A stretch of 64,000 bases of DNA from Ga0077555 sp050250755 (GTDB taxonomy: Bacteria; Pseudomonadota; Alphaproteobacteria; Rhizobiales; Hyphomicrobiaceae), in the NCBI GenBank assembly GCA_050250755.1, contig JBFWOB010000002.1, positions 62,001 to 126,000 of the forward strand, in the 5' to 3' direction. Shown in pieces: positions 43,809 to 53,600 of this stretch. Under the pieces are notes generated by a model, which was not told the DNA's origin, ran no database searches, and saw nothing but the letters and a program-made list of their open reading frames with translations. The position numbers and the translations under genes were made by a program. The stretch's first letter is position 1; the number at the start of each line of letters is the position of its first letter.

Positions 43809-44639
43809 ATGCCCGTTACAAAGCACGCCGGTATTGCACTGGTGACCGGCACGTCGTCAGGAATCGGCAAGGCGGTAGCAAATCGCCTTGCGAACGACGG
43901 TTGGCGTGTCTATGGCGGCAGCCGTCGCGGTGCTGCCGCGCCCTCCACCGACCCCATCGCCTGGACTCCGATGGCGCTCGACGTCACATCCGGCGACTCT
44001 GTGGCGACGATGGCCCGCTCCATCCTGGATGCCGAAGGCAAGATCGATGTGCTGGTGCATTGCGTCGGCATCTCGGTCGCAGGCTCGATAGAGGACGTCA
44101 GCAGCGACGAGGCCACACGCCAACTCGCCACCAACTATCTCGGCACTGTCCGTGTGATTCAGTCCGTCCTGCCAACGATGCGCGAGGCCGGGAAGGGCCG
44201 CATCATCGTCATAGGCTCGATCGGCGGCCTTATCGGTCTGCCGTTCATCGGGCACTATTCGGCATCCAAGTTCGCGCTCGACGGCATGATCCAGGCCTTG
44301 CGGATTGAGATCGCGCCGTTCGGCGTCGAAGCTTCGATCCTACACCCCGGCGACATCCAAACGGATATCTCGGCGAACCAGATCGAAGGCAGGCGCACCG
44401 GAGCGAACTCGCCCTATCGGGAGCGCTTCGCGGCAACGGTCAGTGCCTATGACAAGGCGGTGCGCGCGGCCAGACCGCCGGCCGTGATTGCCAGCAGCGT
44501 CGCAAACGCCCTGCGGCGACGCCGTCTGCCCGCACGCATCATCGCCGGTACACTGAACGAACGCACCGGCGTCGTGCTCAAGGCTTTGCTGCCGGCCCGC
44601 GTTTTCGAAACGATCCTCCGTAAAACGTACGGTCTGTGA
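43809..44639 (+). CDS. Short-chain dehydrogenase/reductase
   Basis: A 276-residue classical SDR with cofactor motif VTGTSSGIGKA, NYLGTVRVIQSV, catalytic Ser in IGSIGGLIGLP and YSASKFALDGM. The C-terminal 40 residues are hydrophobic and basic (LKALLPARVFETILRKTYGL), as in 3-ketosphinganine reductase-like and other membrane-associated SDRs. It follows the oxoamine synthase gene by 68 bases on the same strand, so it may reduce that enzyme's 3-keto product. This is an inference; many SDRs have other roles. Confidence 0.88.
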   Translation: MPVTKHAGIALVTGTSSGIGKAVANRLANDGWRVYGGSRRGAAAPSTDPIAWTPMALDVTSGDSVATMARSILDAEGKIDVLVHCVGISVAGSIEDVSSDEATRQLATNYLGTVRVIQSVLPTMREAGKGRIIVIGSIGGLIGLPFIGHYSASKFALDGMIQALRIEIAPFGVEASILHPGDIQTDISANQIEGRRTGANSPYRERFAATVSAYDKAVRAARPPAVIASSVANALRRRRLPARIIAGTLNERTGVVLKALLPARVFETILRKTYGL

Positions 44640-44744
44640 ACTTAGCCCTAACCGTCAGCCGCTCGCGCCATCCGCTTCGGAATGGACGCGCGCTCGTTTT
44701 CCATCTCATCATGCGACGAGCGATGCGAGAGAAGGGAGCAGTCG

Positions 44745-45599
44745 ATGCGGACGGTGGCCAGCGGATACGGTCTGATCGAAGGACCGGTGTGGGACCCCGC
44801 ACGCGGGCTCTATTTCAGTGATGTCACAGGTGGCGGCATTTTCCTTCTCGACCGCACGGACCGCATTTCGACCGTAATCGAAAGACGACGCGGCGTAGGC
44901 GGCATGGCACTCCACGCTGAGGGTGGGCTGGTCGCTGGCGGACGCGAGATCGCGTGGCTCCGCGGGGATACTCCGCCACAAACGCTTCTCGACAGCCAAA
45001 CCGCCGACAACGCCGAAGGTTTCAATGACCTGACGACCGATCAGACCGGTCGCATCTATGTTGGTTCGCTCGGATTCAAAGTGTTCGGTGGCGGGCCGAT
45101 GAAGCCTGGGAATCTCTATTGCATCGATCTGGATGGCAGCGTGCGCAAGGTTTCGGACGGCGTGCTTCTGACCAACGGGCTCGGAGCCTCTCCGGACGGC
45201 AAGCGGCTCTACCATTCCGACGCGCGCCGGCAACTCGTTCGCATGTACGAGGTCGAGCCGGACGGTTCTCTGGGACATTGGAAGGCGTTCTGCGCCATGG
45301 GCGAAGGCCGCGTACCGGACGGGCTGAAGGTGGCGGCCGACGGATCAGTCTGGATTGCAGATGCTCATGGCGGACGCGTTGCCATTTTCGAGCCGGACGG
45401 CCGCCATCGCATGGATTTGCCGGTGCCACTCCCCATGGTGACAAGCGTCTGCTTTGGCGGTGACGATCTGCGCGACCTCTACGTCGTCACCGGTTCACGC
45501 GGCGGACCCAGCGATAAGTGCGGCACAATCTACCGCACGCGAGTGGACGTGGCAGGACTGCCGCTGGCGCCTTGCCGCGTCAAACCGACGTTCGCGTGA
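44745..45599 (+). CDS. SMP-30/gluconolactonase/LRE family protein
   Basis: A 284-residue six-bladed beta-propeller hydrolase, usually acting on lactones with a divalent metal. EGPVWDPARGLYFSDV holds the metal-ligating Glu, and FNDLTTDQTGRIYVGS, LTNGLGASPDGKRLYHSD and VPDGLKVAADGSVWIADAHGG are family blades. The ATG at 44745 is preceded by GAAGGGAG; the frame extends 21 residues upstream without support. It converges with the 710-residue membrane protein gene. Substrate unknown. Confidence 0.9.
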   Translation: MRTVASGYGLIEGPVWDPARGLYFSDVTGGGIFLLDRTDRISTVIERRRGVGGMALHAEGGLVAGGREIAWLRGDTPPQTLLDSQTADNAEGFNDLTTDQTGRIYVGSLGFKVFGGGPMKPGNLYCIDLDGSVRKVSDGVLLTNGLGASPDGKRLYHSDARRQLVRMYEVEPDGSLGHWKAFCAMGEGRVPDGLKVAADGSVWIADAHGGRVAIFEPDGRHRMDLPVPLPMVTSVCFGGDDLRDLYVVTGSRGGPSDKCGTIYRTRVDVAGLPLAPCRVKPTFA

Positions 45600-45643
45600 T
45601 CCTGATCGAGCGCTGCAACCCAGGCCGCCATACCGCCTCTGTC

Positions 45644-47776
45644 TCAGCGCCCCTCGCGCCACCAAGCCAGTGAGACGAAAGCGAGAAGCGCCGCAAGCGC
45701 CATCAGACCGGAGAACATCGGCGTCAGCGAGACGCCCCGAGTCACATGCGCGTCCCGGTCCTTGAGGCCGAGCCATCCCGAGCCGGAGAGTACGCGCGCA
45801 TTGCTCAGCATCGAGATACGTGGCACGTCGACCGCGTTACCCGACATCGACGCCAGCAACCCGCCACCGCGTGTCCAGTAGACGCCCCCGCCGGTCGCCT
45901 CGACAAGCGGCTGCATCTTCTGGTCCGTGGCCGTGACCTCGCTCATCTCGCGCGCATCCTCGAGGCCGGCATGCGCAACGGCCGTCAGCTTGCCCTGCTT
46001 GTCCGGGGCCGGCGTCTCAACCTTGTAAAGCCCAGGCGCTTTGACATCGATCGTCGTGCGCCACACGCCATCGCCTGCCTGGTCGAGCGTCACGGAAGAC
46101 GTTTCGCCGCCGGGAGCCGAGACGGTGACGGGCGGGACATTAGCCTCCATCGATCGGCGCTCTATTGAAAGCTTGAGACCGCGCGCCGACGCCAGCAGCC
46201 GCTCCTCCTCGAGATCCGGCTCCTTCATCAGCCAGTGCGCGATGCGTCGCAAAAGAACCGTATGCGGTCCGCCGCCATCGTAACCACGCGCCCAAAGCCA
46301 GGCGTGATCGGACGTGAGCATCGCCACGCGCCCTTTGCCCATCCGATCGAGCACGAGCAACGGCTTCTGCTCGGCCCCCGTCATCAGCGTCCGGCCACGG
46401 CGACGATCGACCTCCACTTGACGGAACCAGCGGCCCCAGGTGGCATCGGTGCCCGGCGCTCCTGCCCCCGGCAGTCCGCGCGTCACGGGATGCTTCAAAC
46501 CATCGCCATCGACCTTGGCCTTGAACGGTGTCTCGATGACCCGGCCCGAGGGAACCACCGGCAGCACCGATTGCAATGGCGTACGGAACAGGCTCATACG
46601 ACCCGCGAGATCATCACCGGCAGCGACCAACAACGCACCACCATGACGCTCAACGTAGCGCGCAATGTTGTCGTAGTAGAGCAGCGGCAGGATACCTCGA
46701 TGCTGATACCGATCGAAGATAATCAGATCGAAGTCCTTGATCTTCTCCGAGAAGAGCTCGCGCGTCGGAAATGCGATCAGCGAAAGCTGATGGATCGGCG
46801 TCCCATCTTGCTTCTCAGGCGGCCTGAGAATGGTGAAGTGCACAAGATCGACGGCCGCATCTGATTTGAGCAGATTGCGCCACGTGCGCTCGCCAGCATG
46901 CGGTTCGCCAGAGACAAGCAGCACGCGCAGGTTCTCGCGCACGCCCTCGGCCGCAATGACGATGCGATTGTTGGCTGCCGTCAGCTCGCCATCGACGGGC
47001 GTGAGCTCAATCTCGACGATGTTCGTGCCGGCATGCGGAAAACGCATCGGGATGCGGACCCGCTGATCAATCCGGGCGCGCATCGTCTCGTCGCCGGCGT
47101 CCTCGCGGCGCACATTGAGGCTCACCTCGTCGGTGCCGGAACGCCCACGCCGACCGGTTTCGCGGACGACGATCTCGATCTCGCGCGACTGGCCGACGAT
47201 TCCGAATTTCGGTGCCTTGACGATCTCGATACGCCGGTCGAACTCATCCGGACGCCCGGTCAGCAACGCATGCACGGGCGCATCGAACCCGAGCGCTCCC
47301 GCAGCCGTCGGCACGTCGTGGACTTGACCGTCCGTGATGGCGATAACGCCGGAAAGGCGGTCAGGCGGCACGTTGGCGAGTGCGCGATTGAGATCAGCGA
47401 AGAGATTGGTGCCCGACGTGCCCTCGCCGGTAGGCCGCGACGACGACACCCACTTCACCTCGAGGTTAGGTATCTTCGCGAGCTTCGCCTCGAGATCGGC
47501 CCGAATGGCGGCCGTCTGGGCCGGCCGGTCGGCAATCGTCTGGCTGGTGGACTCGTCCACGACCACGATCGCGATGTTGGACAAGCTCTCGCGCTCTTCT
47601 TGCCGCAACGTTGGATTGGCGAGCGCGGCAATGAGCGCCGCAAGCGACAGCGCTCGCAGGCCCGCGCCACGCGTCCGCCGGAATACCAGCATCCCGACGA
47701 GAAGCGCGGCAACGACGATCGCGGCCCAGAAAACCGGTCCCGGGATGATGGGCTGAATATCGATCGACCAGTTCAT
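45644..47776 (-). CDS. Membrane protein with vWA and glutamine-amidotransferase-like domains
   Basis: A 710-residue protein, last gene of the MoxR operon. Two N-terminal membrane helices (residues 10-60) precede a vWA-like region with a MIDAS sequence DESTS, then a class I amidotransferase-like fold (VLLVSGEPHAGERTW, DLIIFDRYQH, GGALLVAAGDD) without a nucleophile cysteine, and a C-terminal helix (MFSGLMALAALLAFVSLAWW). The large central part is periplasmic. By analogy with BatA/BatB systems it may form a chaperone-like membrane complex with the other gene products; no precise function is known. Confidence 0.8.
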   Translation of the reverse strand: MNWSIDIQPIIPGPVFWAAIVVAALLVGMLVFRRTRGAGLRALSLAALIAALANPTLRQEERESLSNIAIVVVDESTSQTIADRPAQTAAIRADLEAKLAKIPNLEVKWVSSSRPTGEGTSGTNLFADLNRALANVPPDRLSGVIAITDGQVHDVPTAAGALGFDAPVHALLTGRPDEFDRRIEIVKAPKFGIVGQSREIEIVVRETGRRGRSGTDEVSLNVRREDAGDETMRARIDQRVRIPMRFPHAGTNIVEIELTPVDGELTAANNRIVIAAEGVRENLRVLLVSGEPHAGERTWRNLLKSDAAVDLVHFTILRPPEKQDGTPIHQLSLIAFPTRELFSEKIKDFDLIIFDRYQHRGILPLLYYDNIARYVERHGGALLVAAGDDLAGRMSLFRTPLQSVLPVVPSGRVIETPFKAKVDGDGLKHPVTRGLPGAGAPGTDATWGRWFRQVEVDRRRGRTLMTGAEQKPLLVLDRMGKGRVAMLTSDHAWLWARGYDGGGPHTVLLRRIAHWLMKEPDLEEERLLASARGLKLSIERRSMEANVPPVTVSAPGGETSSVTLDQAGDGVWRTTIDVKAPGLYKVETPAPDKQGKLTAVAHAGLEDAREMSEVTATDQKMQPLVEATGGGVYWTRGGGLLASMSGNAVDVPRISMLSNARVLSGSGWLGLKDRDAHVTRGVSLTPMFSGLMALAALLAFVSLAWWREGR

Positions 47777-47800
47777 GGTGCGGCTTACTCCGCTCGCGGG

Positions 47801-50728
47801 TTACTGACCCAACCGCTCGAGAAGCGCAGGGACGTGGACCTGATCTGCTTTGTAGTTGCCTGTCAGCGCATACATCACGATGTTCACGCCGGTGCGGAAT
47901 GCTTGCTCACGCTGCGCCTCACCACCCGGCACGGTCGGATACATCGGCCGGTTGCCGTCATCGAGCGCCCACGCCGCCGCGAAATCGTTCGACGTGACGA
48001 GAATTGAGCTGACACCGTCCGAATGGCGCGCGCGCCGGCCCGGATTCGCCTTGTCCTCGGCACTCTCCGCCTCGACCCAAAGCTGCCCACCGTCCCATCG
48101 GCCGGGAAACGTGCGCATCAGATAGAAGGCCTTGGTCAGCACATGCCCCTCAGGCACGGGCTCGAGTCGTGGAATGTCGAGCCGCCCGAGCAAGCGCTGC
48201 AACGGCGTACCATCGTCGCGGCCGAGACGCTGGCCGGTCGGAACACCCTGACCATAGTCGCGCGTGTCGAATATGATCATGCCGCCTTGCTTCATATAGG
48301 CGTCGATCTTGGCGAGCGTCGGATCATCGAGGGCCTTGGCCGTCGCAACTACCGGCCAGTACAGGATCGGGAAGAACGCGATCTCGTCCGTCACGATGTT
48401 GACGCCGAACGCTTCGCCCGGCTCCACCGCAGTACGAGCCTGCAGCACCTTGCCAAGACCGGCGAGCCCTTGCCGGCTGGTCTCGTCAGTTTGCCTATCT
48501 CCGGTCAGCACATACGCGAACGTGACCCGACCGGTTGATTGAATGGCAATCTGAATATCGCGAGGCAGTCCCGGTGGCAGAGGACGACGAGTGTTTTCGC
48601 CGGCTGCCGGAGGATCACCGAAGCCCTGAGCTGCAACGGGCGATGGGGACAGGCATGCAAACCCAATGAACATGAATACAACGATGGCCGCCGAGGCCGG
48701 ACGCTGGCGGCGCCAGAATGGACCCGCTTGCAGGAGCAGCACCGCCAGGATGTCGAGGAATAGAAGCCCCAACGCGAGCGCCAGCAACGTGGGCTTCATC
48801 GGCTCGGCAGTTTGGCCTTCGTAAGCCCGTTGCTCGGCTTTGGCCGGCAAAGATGGAAGCGGCGCGAGCACGGATTTGGCGTTGAGCACGTTCAACGCTC
48901 GCGGGCTTGCCTCCGGCCCGTAAAAGCCAGGAGGATGCTCGACGCCCGGCACCAGCGTCGCGATCTTGCTGGTCTCGATCGGCTGTGCAGTGGCAGGCGG
49001 CGTGCGTAGCACACCATAGCCATCGAGCACTTGACGCGGCGTCAGCACGTCAGCCGAGGTATCGCCCACAGCGGCTGAATTGTTCTGTGGCGCACCGGCC
49101 GCCATCGTCACGCCTCCGACAGCGACACCGCCCGGCTGACCGAGGGTCGAGATACGCCGCAGCATGTCGACGAAGAGGCCGGACAGCGGAAGGTTCGACC
49201 AGTCCGAATTTGCGGTGATGTGGAAGAGCACCATGCGGCCCTCGCCATGTCGTTTGGACGTCACCAGAGGCGTCCCGTCTTTCAACCGAGCCCAGATATC
49301 GACATCGGACGACAGAGCGGCCGGATCGGCAAGGACTTGTCGGTTGACAGTGATCTCACCCGTGGTGGGAAGCCCTGCAAAAAGGCTCTTCTCATCGAAC
49401 GGAGCAAGCGGTTGCGGCGTCGACCACGAAAGGGCGCCGCCAAGTGCGCGCCCGCCAAGGCGCAGCGCAACCGGCAGCAGCGCGTCGCCACCCTTTTCGA
49501 GACGAGGACCGGCGAAACGAACGAGCACACCGCCGTTTTTCACCCACTGGTCGACCTCGTGCTCGACCTCGCCGGCCAGCGTCCCGATGTCCGCCAGCAT
49601 CATCACCGATACGTTCTGCCGGAACGCGTCGCGCGTCGCTTCCTCGAGATTGGCGTTGCCTGGCTTGACGAGTTCCGAAAACGGCCCGAGCGCCCTGTCG
49701 AGATAGTACAGTTGCGCCAGCAGCGGCTGCGCCTGCTCGCGGTTCTCGCCCGAGATCAGCGCGATCCGGTTCCAGCGCGATCGCGCATCGAGCAGATGAA
49801 CGGATCCCGCAGAACGCTCGCCAGCCAATTCCACGCGCGTCACCTGATTTCGAAGTTCGAGCGGCAGCGTAAAGGTGGTGGTGGCGCTCTTTGCACCTGT
49901 CGCAAGCGAGAACGGGATTTCGCCAAGCCGTTGGCCTCGCGCTGAGAATGCGAGCGCCAACCCATTGCGAGCGAGTCCGCCTGCTCGAAGAACCGTCACT
50001 TCGAGCCGTCCATCTCGCCCGAGACCCGCCGTCGCACCCAAGGCCTCCTGCCCTGACGGCTGCTCGACCACGACGAACGCGCCACTCGAACCGGACAGAT
50101 CTGCCAGCTTGTTCGCAAAAACGCGTGCCTCGCTATCGTGATCGATACCATCCGACAGCCAGACGATTGTCGCATTGGCTTGACCGGATAGCGCACTTGC
50201 AATCTGCTGGGCCGCCTCCAGTCGCCGTGGAGCAAATGGCTGCGCAGCGAGCGCCGCTGCCGTCGAGCGCGCATCCGCAGGAGCCTCGATCCGCAAGCTT
50301 TGCGTTCGCGCCGGCGGCGCGGTCTGAGCAATCATCACGGGCCGGCTCTGCGCTTCGGCCTCGCTGATCAGCCGATCGACGAGACCGACACGATCGTTGA
50401 AGCGAGTCGCTGCCGACCAGCCGTTGTCGACCACCAGCACGACGGGTCCCGAGCCCTTCAGCGCAGCATCCCTATTGGGATTGAGGACAGGCTCGGCCAG
50501 CGCCAGGATCAGAAGCGCGGCGGCCAGCATGCGAATGAGCGTCAGCCACCATGGCGTTTTCGACGGCGTCTTGTCCTTGTTCTCGATGCCGACCAGGATG
50601 CGGGTCGCTGGGAACTCGATGCGCCGCGGCCGCGGCGGAACCGTGCGCAGCAGCCAGTAGATCACTGGCAACAATGCGAGCGCACCGAGTAGAGCTGGAT
50701 TGAGAAAAGCCAGTGCCCCGAAACTCAT
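47801..50728 (-). CDS. DUF4159 domain protein with BatA-type N-terminus
   Basis: A 975-residue membrane protein. The N-terminus FLNPALLGALALLPVIYWLL is the aerotolerance BatA-type helix. A vWA-like domain follows, whose MIDAS is degenerate (VVDNGWSAA instead of DxSxS). A central membrane helix lies near residues 655-690, and the last 250 residues are DUF4159 (FAYVLTGDRQTD, FPILYWPVVA, GGMIIFDTRDYG). It overlaps the DUF58 gene by 4 bases and precedes the 710-residue gene by 24 bases. Likely part of a MoxR-dependent membrane complex. Confidence 0.88.
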   Translation of the reverse strand: MSFGALAFLNPALLGALALLPVIYWLLRTVPPRPRRIEFPATRILVGIENKDKTPSKTPWWLTLIRMLAAALLILALAEPVLNPNRDAALKGSGPVVLVVDNGWSAATRFNDRVGLVDRLISEAEAQSRPVMIAQTAPPARTQSLRIEAPADARSTAAALAAQPFAPRRLEAAQQIASALSGQANATIVWLSDGIDHDSEARVFANKLADLSGSSGAFVVVEQPSGQEALGATAGLGRDGRLEVTVLRAGGLARNGLALAFSARGQRLGEIPFSLATGAKSATTTFTLPLELRNQVTRVELAGERSAGSVHLLDARSRWNRIALISGENREQAQPLLAQLYYLDRALGPFSELVKPGNANLEEATRDAFRQNVSVMMLADIGTLAGEVEHEVDQWVKNGGVLVRFAGPRLEKGGDALLPVALRLGGRALGGALSWSTPQPLAPFDEKSLFAGLPTTGEITVNRQVLADPAALSSDVDIWARLKDGTPLVTSKRHGEGRMVLFHITANSDWSNLPLSGLFVDMLRRISTLGQPGGVAVGGVTMAAGAPQNNSAAVGDTSADVLTPRQVLDGYGVLRTPPATAQPIETSKIATLVPGVEHPPGFYGPEASPRALNVLNAKSVLAPLPSLPAKAEQRAYEGQTAEPMKPTLLALALGLLFLDILAVLLLQAGPFWRRQRPASAAIVVFMFIGFACLSPSPVAAQGFGDPPAAGENTRRPLPPGLPRDIQIAIQSTGRVTFAYVLTGDRQTDETSRQGLAGLGKVLQARTAVEPGEAFGVNIVTDEIAFFPILYWPVVATAKALDDPTLAKIDAYMKQGGMIIFDTRDYGQGVPTGQRLGRDDGTPLQRLLGRLDIPRLEPVPEGHVLTKAFYLMRTFPGRWDGGQLWVEAESAEDKANPGRRARHSDGVSSILVTSNDFAAAWALDDGNRPMYPTVPGGEAQREQAFRTGVNIVMYALTGNYKADQVHVPALLERLGQ

Positions 50729-51738
50729 GATGCACCGTCCCGCGAGCCGCTCGACGCTGCCGGCTGTCGCGACGTCGCCATGCCGCCAGGAATATCGAGC
50801 CGCTTGCCGCCTGCCTCGCCTCGCAGACGCATGGCGAGCGTGAGGAGAGGCTCGGTCGCGGACCGATCGGTATGATGCACGAGCAGCGTCCAGCCGAGCC
50901 GGCGCGCGACGTCGGCGAGAGCTTCACGATGAGCGGCAAGCTTAGCCTGATAGCGCTCCCGCAAGCTCTCGACACGATCGGCAACCCAATGCGCGCCATC
51001 TTCGAGCCCGATGAACTCTGCCCGCCCATCGTAGGGAAGCGTTTCCTCTGCGGGATCGAGAACTTGCACGAGGTGCCCCGACACATCCGAGCCGGCGATA
51101 GCCCGCAATCGCGCTGCGATCGTCTCCACCGGATCAAGGAAGTCGCTGATCAGGATAGCGCCCGAGAAGCGCGCGAGACGAACCTCGGGAGGCAGACTGT
51201 GTGCCAGCTCGGGCTTGTCCCCGTGAAGCGCCAGCGATTCGGCCAACAAGGTCGCGGTCCGACGTGCCGCCGTCGGCCGTGTCAAACCGAGCAAACCGAC
51301 ACGCTCGCCGCCGGCGACCAGAAGCTCGGCAGCCGCCAACGCAAGCACCACGGCCCGATCTCGCTTCGTCGTCGCCGACAAGTGGCTCTTGAAATTCATG
51401 GATGCGGAGAGATCAGGCCACAACCAGACCGTATGGGCGGCTTCCCATTCGCGTTCACGAATAAAAAGATGATCCGAGCTCGCAGACCGGCGCCAGTCTA
51501 TCGACGTGGCAGCGTCCAGCGCACCAAGCTGACGAAACTGCCAGAAGGTCTCGCCCGGGCCTGCGCGGCGCCGACCGTGAATGCCGTGCGCAACCGTGCT
51601 CGAAATGCGCATGGCATCGAGCACGAGTTCCGGCAGACGATCAGCCAGCGCGTGCGCCTCGCCTTCAAGGCCGCCGAGTCCTTTGTCGCCCCAGCTTTGC
51701 TGGCCCGCTCCGGCTCTGTCACGATCGCTTTTCGCCAC
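50725..51738 (-). CDS. DUF58 domain-containing protein
   Basis: A soluble vWA-related protein of about 337 residues with HGRRRAGPGETFWQFRQ, SIDWRRSASSDHLFIREREWE and the MIDAS-type PDLSASM, all diagnostic for DUF58. It is the standard partner of MoxR ATPases. The start is uncertain: the frame is open to 51825 inside moxR. I choose GTG 51738, 20 bases after the moxR stop with GGGACGAG upstream; TTG 51777 is another possibility. Confidence 0.85.
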   Translation of the reverse strand: MAKSDRDRAGAGQQSWGDKGLGGLEGEAHALADRLPELVLDAMRISSTVAHGIHGRRRAGPGETFWQFRQLGALDAATSIDWRRSASSDHLFIREREWEAAHTVWLWPDLSASMNFKSHLSATTKRDRAVVLALAAAELLVAGGERVGLLGLTRPTAARRTATLLAESLALHGDKPELAHSLPPEVRLARFSGAILISDFLDPVETIAARLRAIAGSDVSGHLVQVLDPAEETLPYDGRAEFIGLEDGAHWVADRVESLRERYQAKLAAHREALADVARRLGWTLLVHHTDRSATEPLLTLAMRLRGEAGGKRLDIPGGMATSRQPAASSGSRDGAS

Positions 51739-51757
51739 CCGCTCGTCCCGTTCTGCC

Positions 51758-52765
51758 TTAAGCGACTGCAGTCGCAAGGCGGCTGATGACGCCGGTGATG
51801 TTCTCGCCTTCGGCGCGCGCTGCAAACGACAGCGCCATGCGATGCTTCAAGACCGGTTCGGCCAGCGAAATAACGTCATCGACCGAGGGCGCGAGCCGAC
51901 CGTCGATCAAAGCTTTCGCGCGAACAGCCAGCATCAGTGCCTGGCTGGCGCGAGGGCCGGGCCCCCACGCGACGAGACGATCCACATCGGGCGATGCACC
52001 GGTTCCGGGACGCGCCGAACGCACGAGCTTCAGGATCGCGTCGACAACTTTATCCGGCACGGGGATCTGCCGCACCAACCGCTGGATCGCCATCAACTCT
52101 TGCGCCGTGAGCGCCGTCTCGAGGCGTCGCTCCTCGGTGCCCGTCGTCGCGAAAAGCATCCGCCGTTCCGCCACTTCACCCGGGTAACCGACATCGATCT
52201 CGAGCAGGAAGCGATCGAGCTGAGCTTCCGGCAAGGGGTAGGTGCCTTCTTGCTCAAGCGGATTCTGCGTCGCGAGCACGTGGAACGGCGCCGGAATGTC
52301 GTAGCGATGACCGGCCACGGTAACGTGCTGTTCCTGCATGGCCTGCAGCAGGGCCGACTGCGTCTTTGGAGACGCGCGGTTGATCTCGTCGGCCATCAGA
52401 AGCTGCGCGAAGATCGGTCCCTTGATGAACCGGAAACTGCGCCGCGCGCCCGGAACACCGCCCTGATCCTCGAGCACCTCCGAGCCGATGATGTCGGACG
52501 GCATGAGGTCCGGCGTGAACTGAATACGCTTCGCGTCCAACCCGAGCGTCTTGCCAAGCGTCTCGACGAGAAGCGTCTTGGCGAGACCCGGGACACCGAC
52601 CAGAAGCCCGTGGCCTCCGCACAGAATTGTCACGAGCGTCCGTTCGACCACCTGCTCTTGGCCGAAGATGACCGTGCCTACGGCGCTCTTCACGCGCTGA
52701 ATTCGCTCGCCGGCCGCTTCGACGCGGGCGACGATGTCGTGGTCTGTTTCGATCACTGTGCTCAT
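51758..52765 (-). CDS. MoxR family AAA+ ATPase
   Basis: A 335-residue ATPase with Walker A GVPGLAKTLLVE, Walker B MADEINRA, sensor ATQNPLEQEGTYPLPEAQLDRF and an arginine-rich C-terminal lid. MoxR proteins act as chaperones for insertion of metals or assembly of complexes with vWA partners. It is first in a four-gene minus-strand operon (moxR, DUF58, DUF4159, 710-residue protein) and divergent from the DUF1285 gene. Confidence 0.93.
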   Translation of the reverse strand: MSTVIETDHDIVARVEAAGERIQRVKSAVGTVIFGQEQVVERTLVTILCGGHGLLVGVPGLAKTLLVETLGKTLGLDAKRIQFTPDLMPSDIIGSEVLEDQGGVPGARRSFRFIKGPIFAQLLMADEINRASPKTQSALLQAMQEQHVTVAGHRYDIPAPFHVLATQNPLEQEGTYPLPEAQLDRFLLEIDVGYPGEVAERRMLFATTGTEERRLETALTAQELMAIQRLVRQIPVPDKVVDAILKLVRSARPGTGASPDVDRLVAWGPGPRASQALMLAVRAKALIDGRLAPSVDDVISLAEPVLKHRMALSFAARAEGENITGVISRLATAVA

Positions 52766-52938
52766 ACGGTCATCTATACGCTCAGCTATGGTCGATCAGG
52801 AACAGGGAACGACCGAAAGTGTTCAGAATGTGAAAGTGTTGGCAGGATAGCAGGGCCTCTCGCGGCGGGTATATTAATCATGCGTAATGTGGTGGCACGG
52901 AGGCTACCGGGTCATTCACCACAGACGGAGACGACGGG

Positions 52939-53514
52939 ATGAGCGCAACGGAAAATAGGGGTGGATCGGCATCCGGACTGAGCGGCCTCGAAGCCCTCCT
53001 GAAGGAGCAGGCCGGAAACAGTCTGCCACCCGTCGAGCGCTGGAATCCCCCCTATTGCGGCGACATTGGCATGGCGATCCGCCGCGATGGCACTTGGACC
53101 TACCAGAACAGCCCGATCGGACGGAAGCCGCTCGTACGATTGTTCTCGCGTGTTCTGCGTCGTGATCCGGATGGTCGGTTCTACCTCGTGACGCCGGTCG
53201 AGAAGGTGGATGTCGCGGTCGAGGACGCGCCGTTTCTTGCGGTCGAGATGGAAGTGTCTGGCACGGGGCGTGACCAGATGCTGGTATTTCGCACCAATGT
53301 CGATGATGTCGCCGCCTGCGGGCCCGAGCATCCGCTGCGTTTCGAAGTCGAAGCCGGAAGCGGTGGCCTCAAGCCATACCTGCTCGTCCGCGGGCGTCTC
53401 GAAGCTCTCGTCACGCGCGCCGTCTACTACGATCTCGTCGAGCTGGCTGTTCCCGACGAGACGGGCCGACTCGGCATCTGGAGCAATGGTCACTTCTACG
53501 TGATGGAGGGGTGA
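52939..53514 (+). CDS. DUF1285 domain-containing protein
   Basis: A 191-residue cytoplasmic protein. Family motifs are PPYCGDIGMAIRRDGTWTYQ, SPIGRKPLVRLFSRVLRRD, YYLVTPVEK-like FYLVTPVEKVDV and the C-terminal GIWSNGHFYVM. DUF1285 is widespread in alphaproteobacteria and often next to MoxR genes; its biochemical role is unknown. It is divergent from moxR with 173 bases between starts. Confidence 0.9.
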   Translation: MSATENRGGSASGLSGLEALLKEQAGNSLPPVERWNPPYCGDIGMAIRRDGTWTYQNSPIGRKPLVRLFSRVLRRDPDGRFYLVTPVEKVDVAVEDAPFLAVEMEVSGTGRDQMLVFRTNVDDVAACGPEHPLRFEVEAGSGGLKPYLLVRGRLEALVTRAVYYDLVELAVPDETGRLGIWSNGHFYVMEG

Positions 53515-53516
53515 AA

Positions 53517-53534
53517 CCCGGCCGCGAGGTCGGG
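53517..53534. terminator. Hairpin between convergent DUF1285 and atpC genes
   Basis: CCCGGCC-GCGA-GGTCGGG forms a 7-bp stem with one G-T pair and a tetraloop, immediately after the DUF1285 stop and 67 bases past the atpC stop. No T-run. Confidence 0.4.
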
Positions 53535-53600
53535 ATCGCGCAAGCGCCGGTCGTTTCCTCCGACACTCCGACTGTTCGTAAGGGGAGGCGAACCGGGTCG

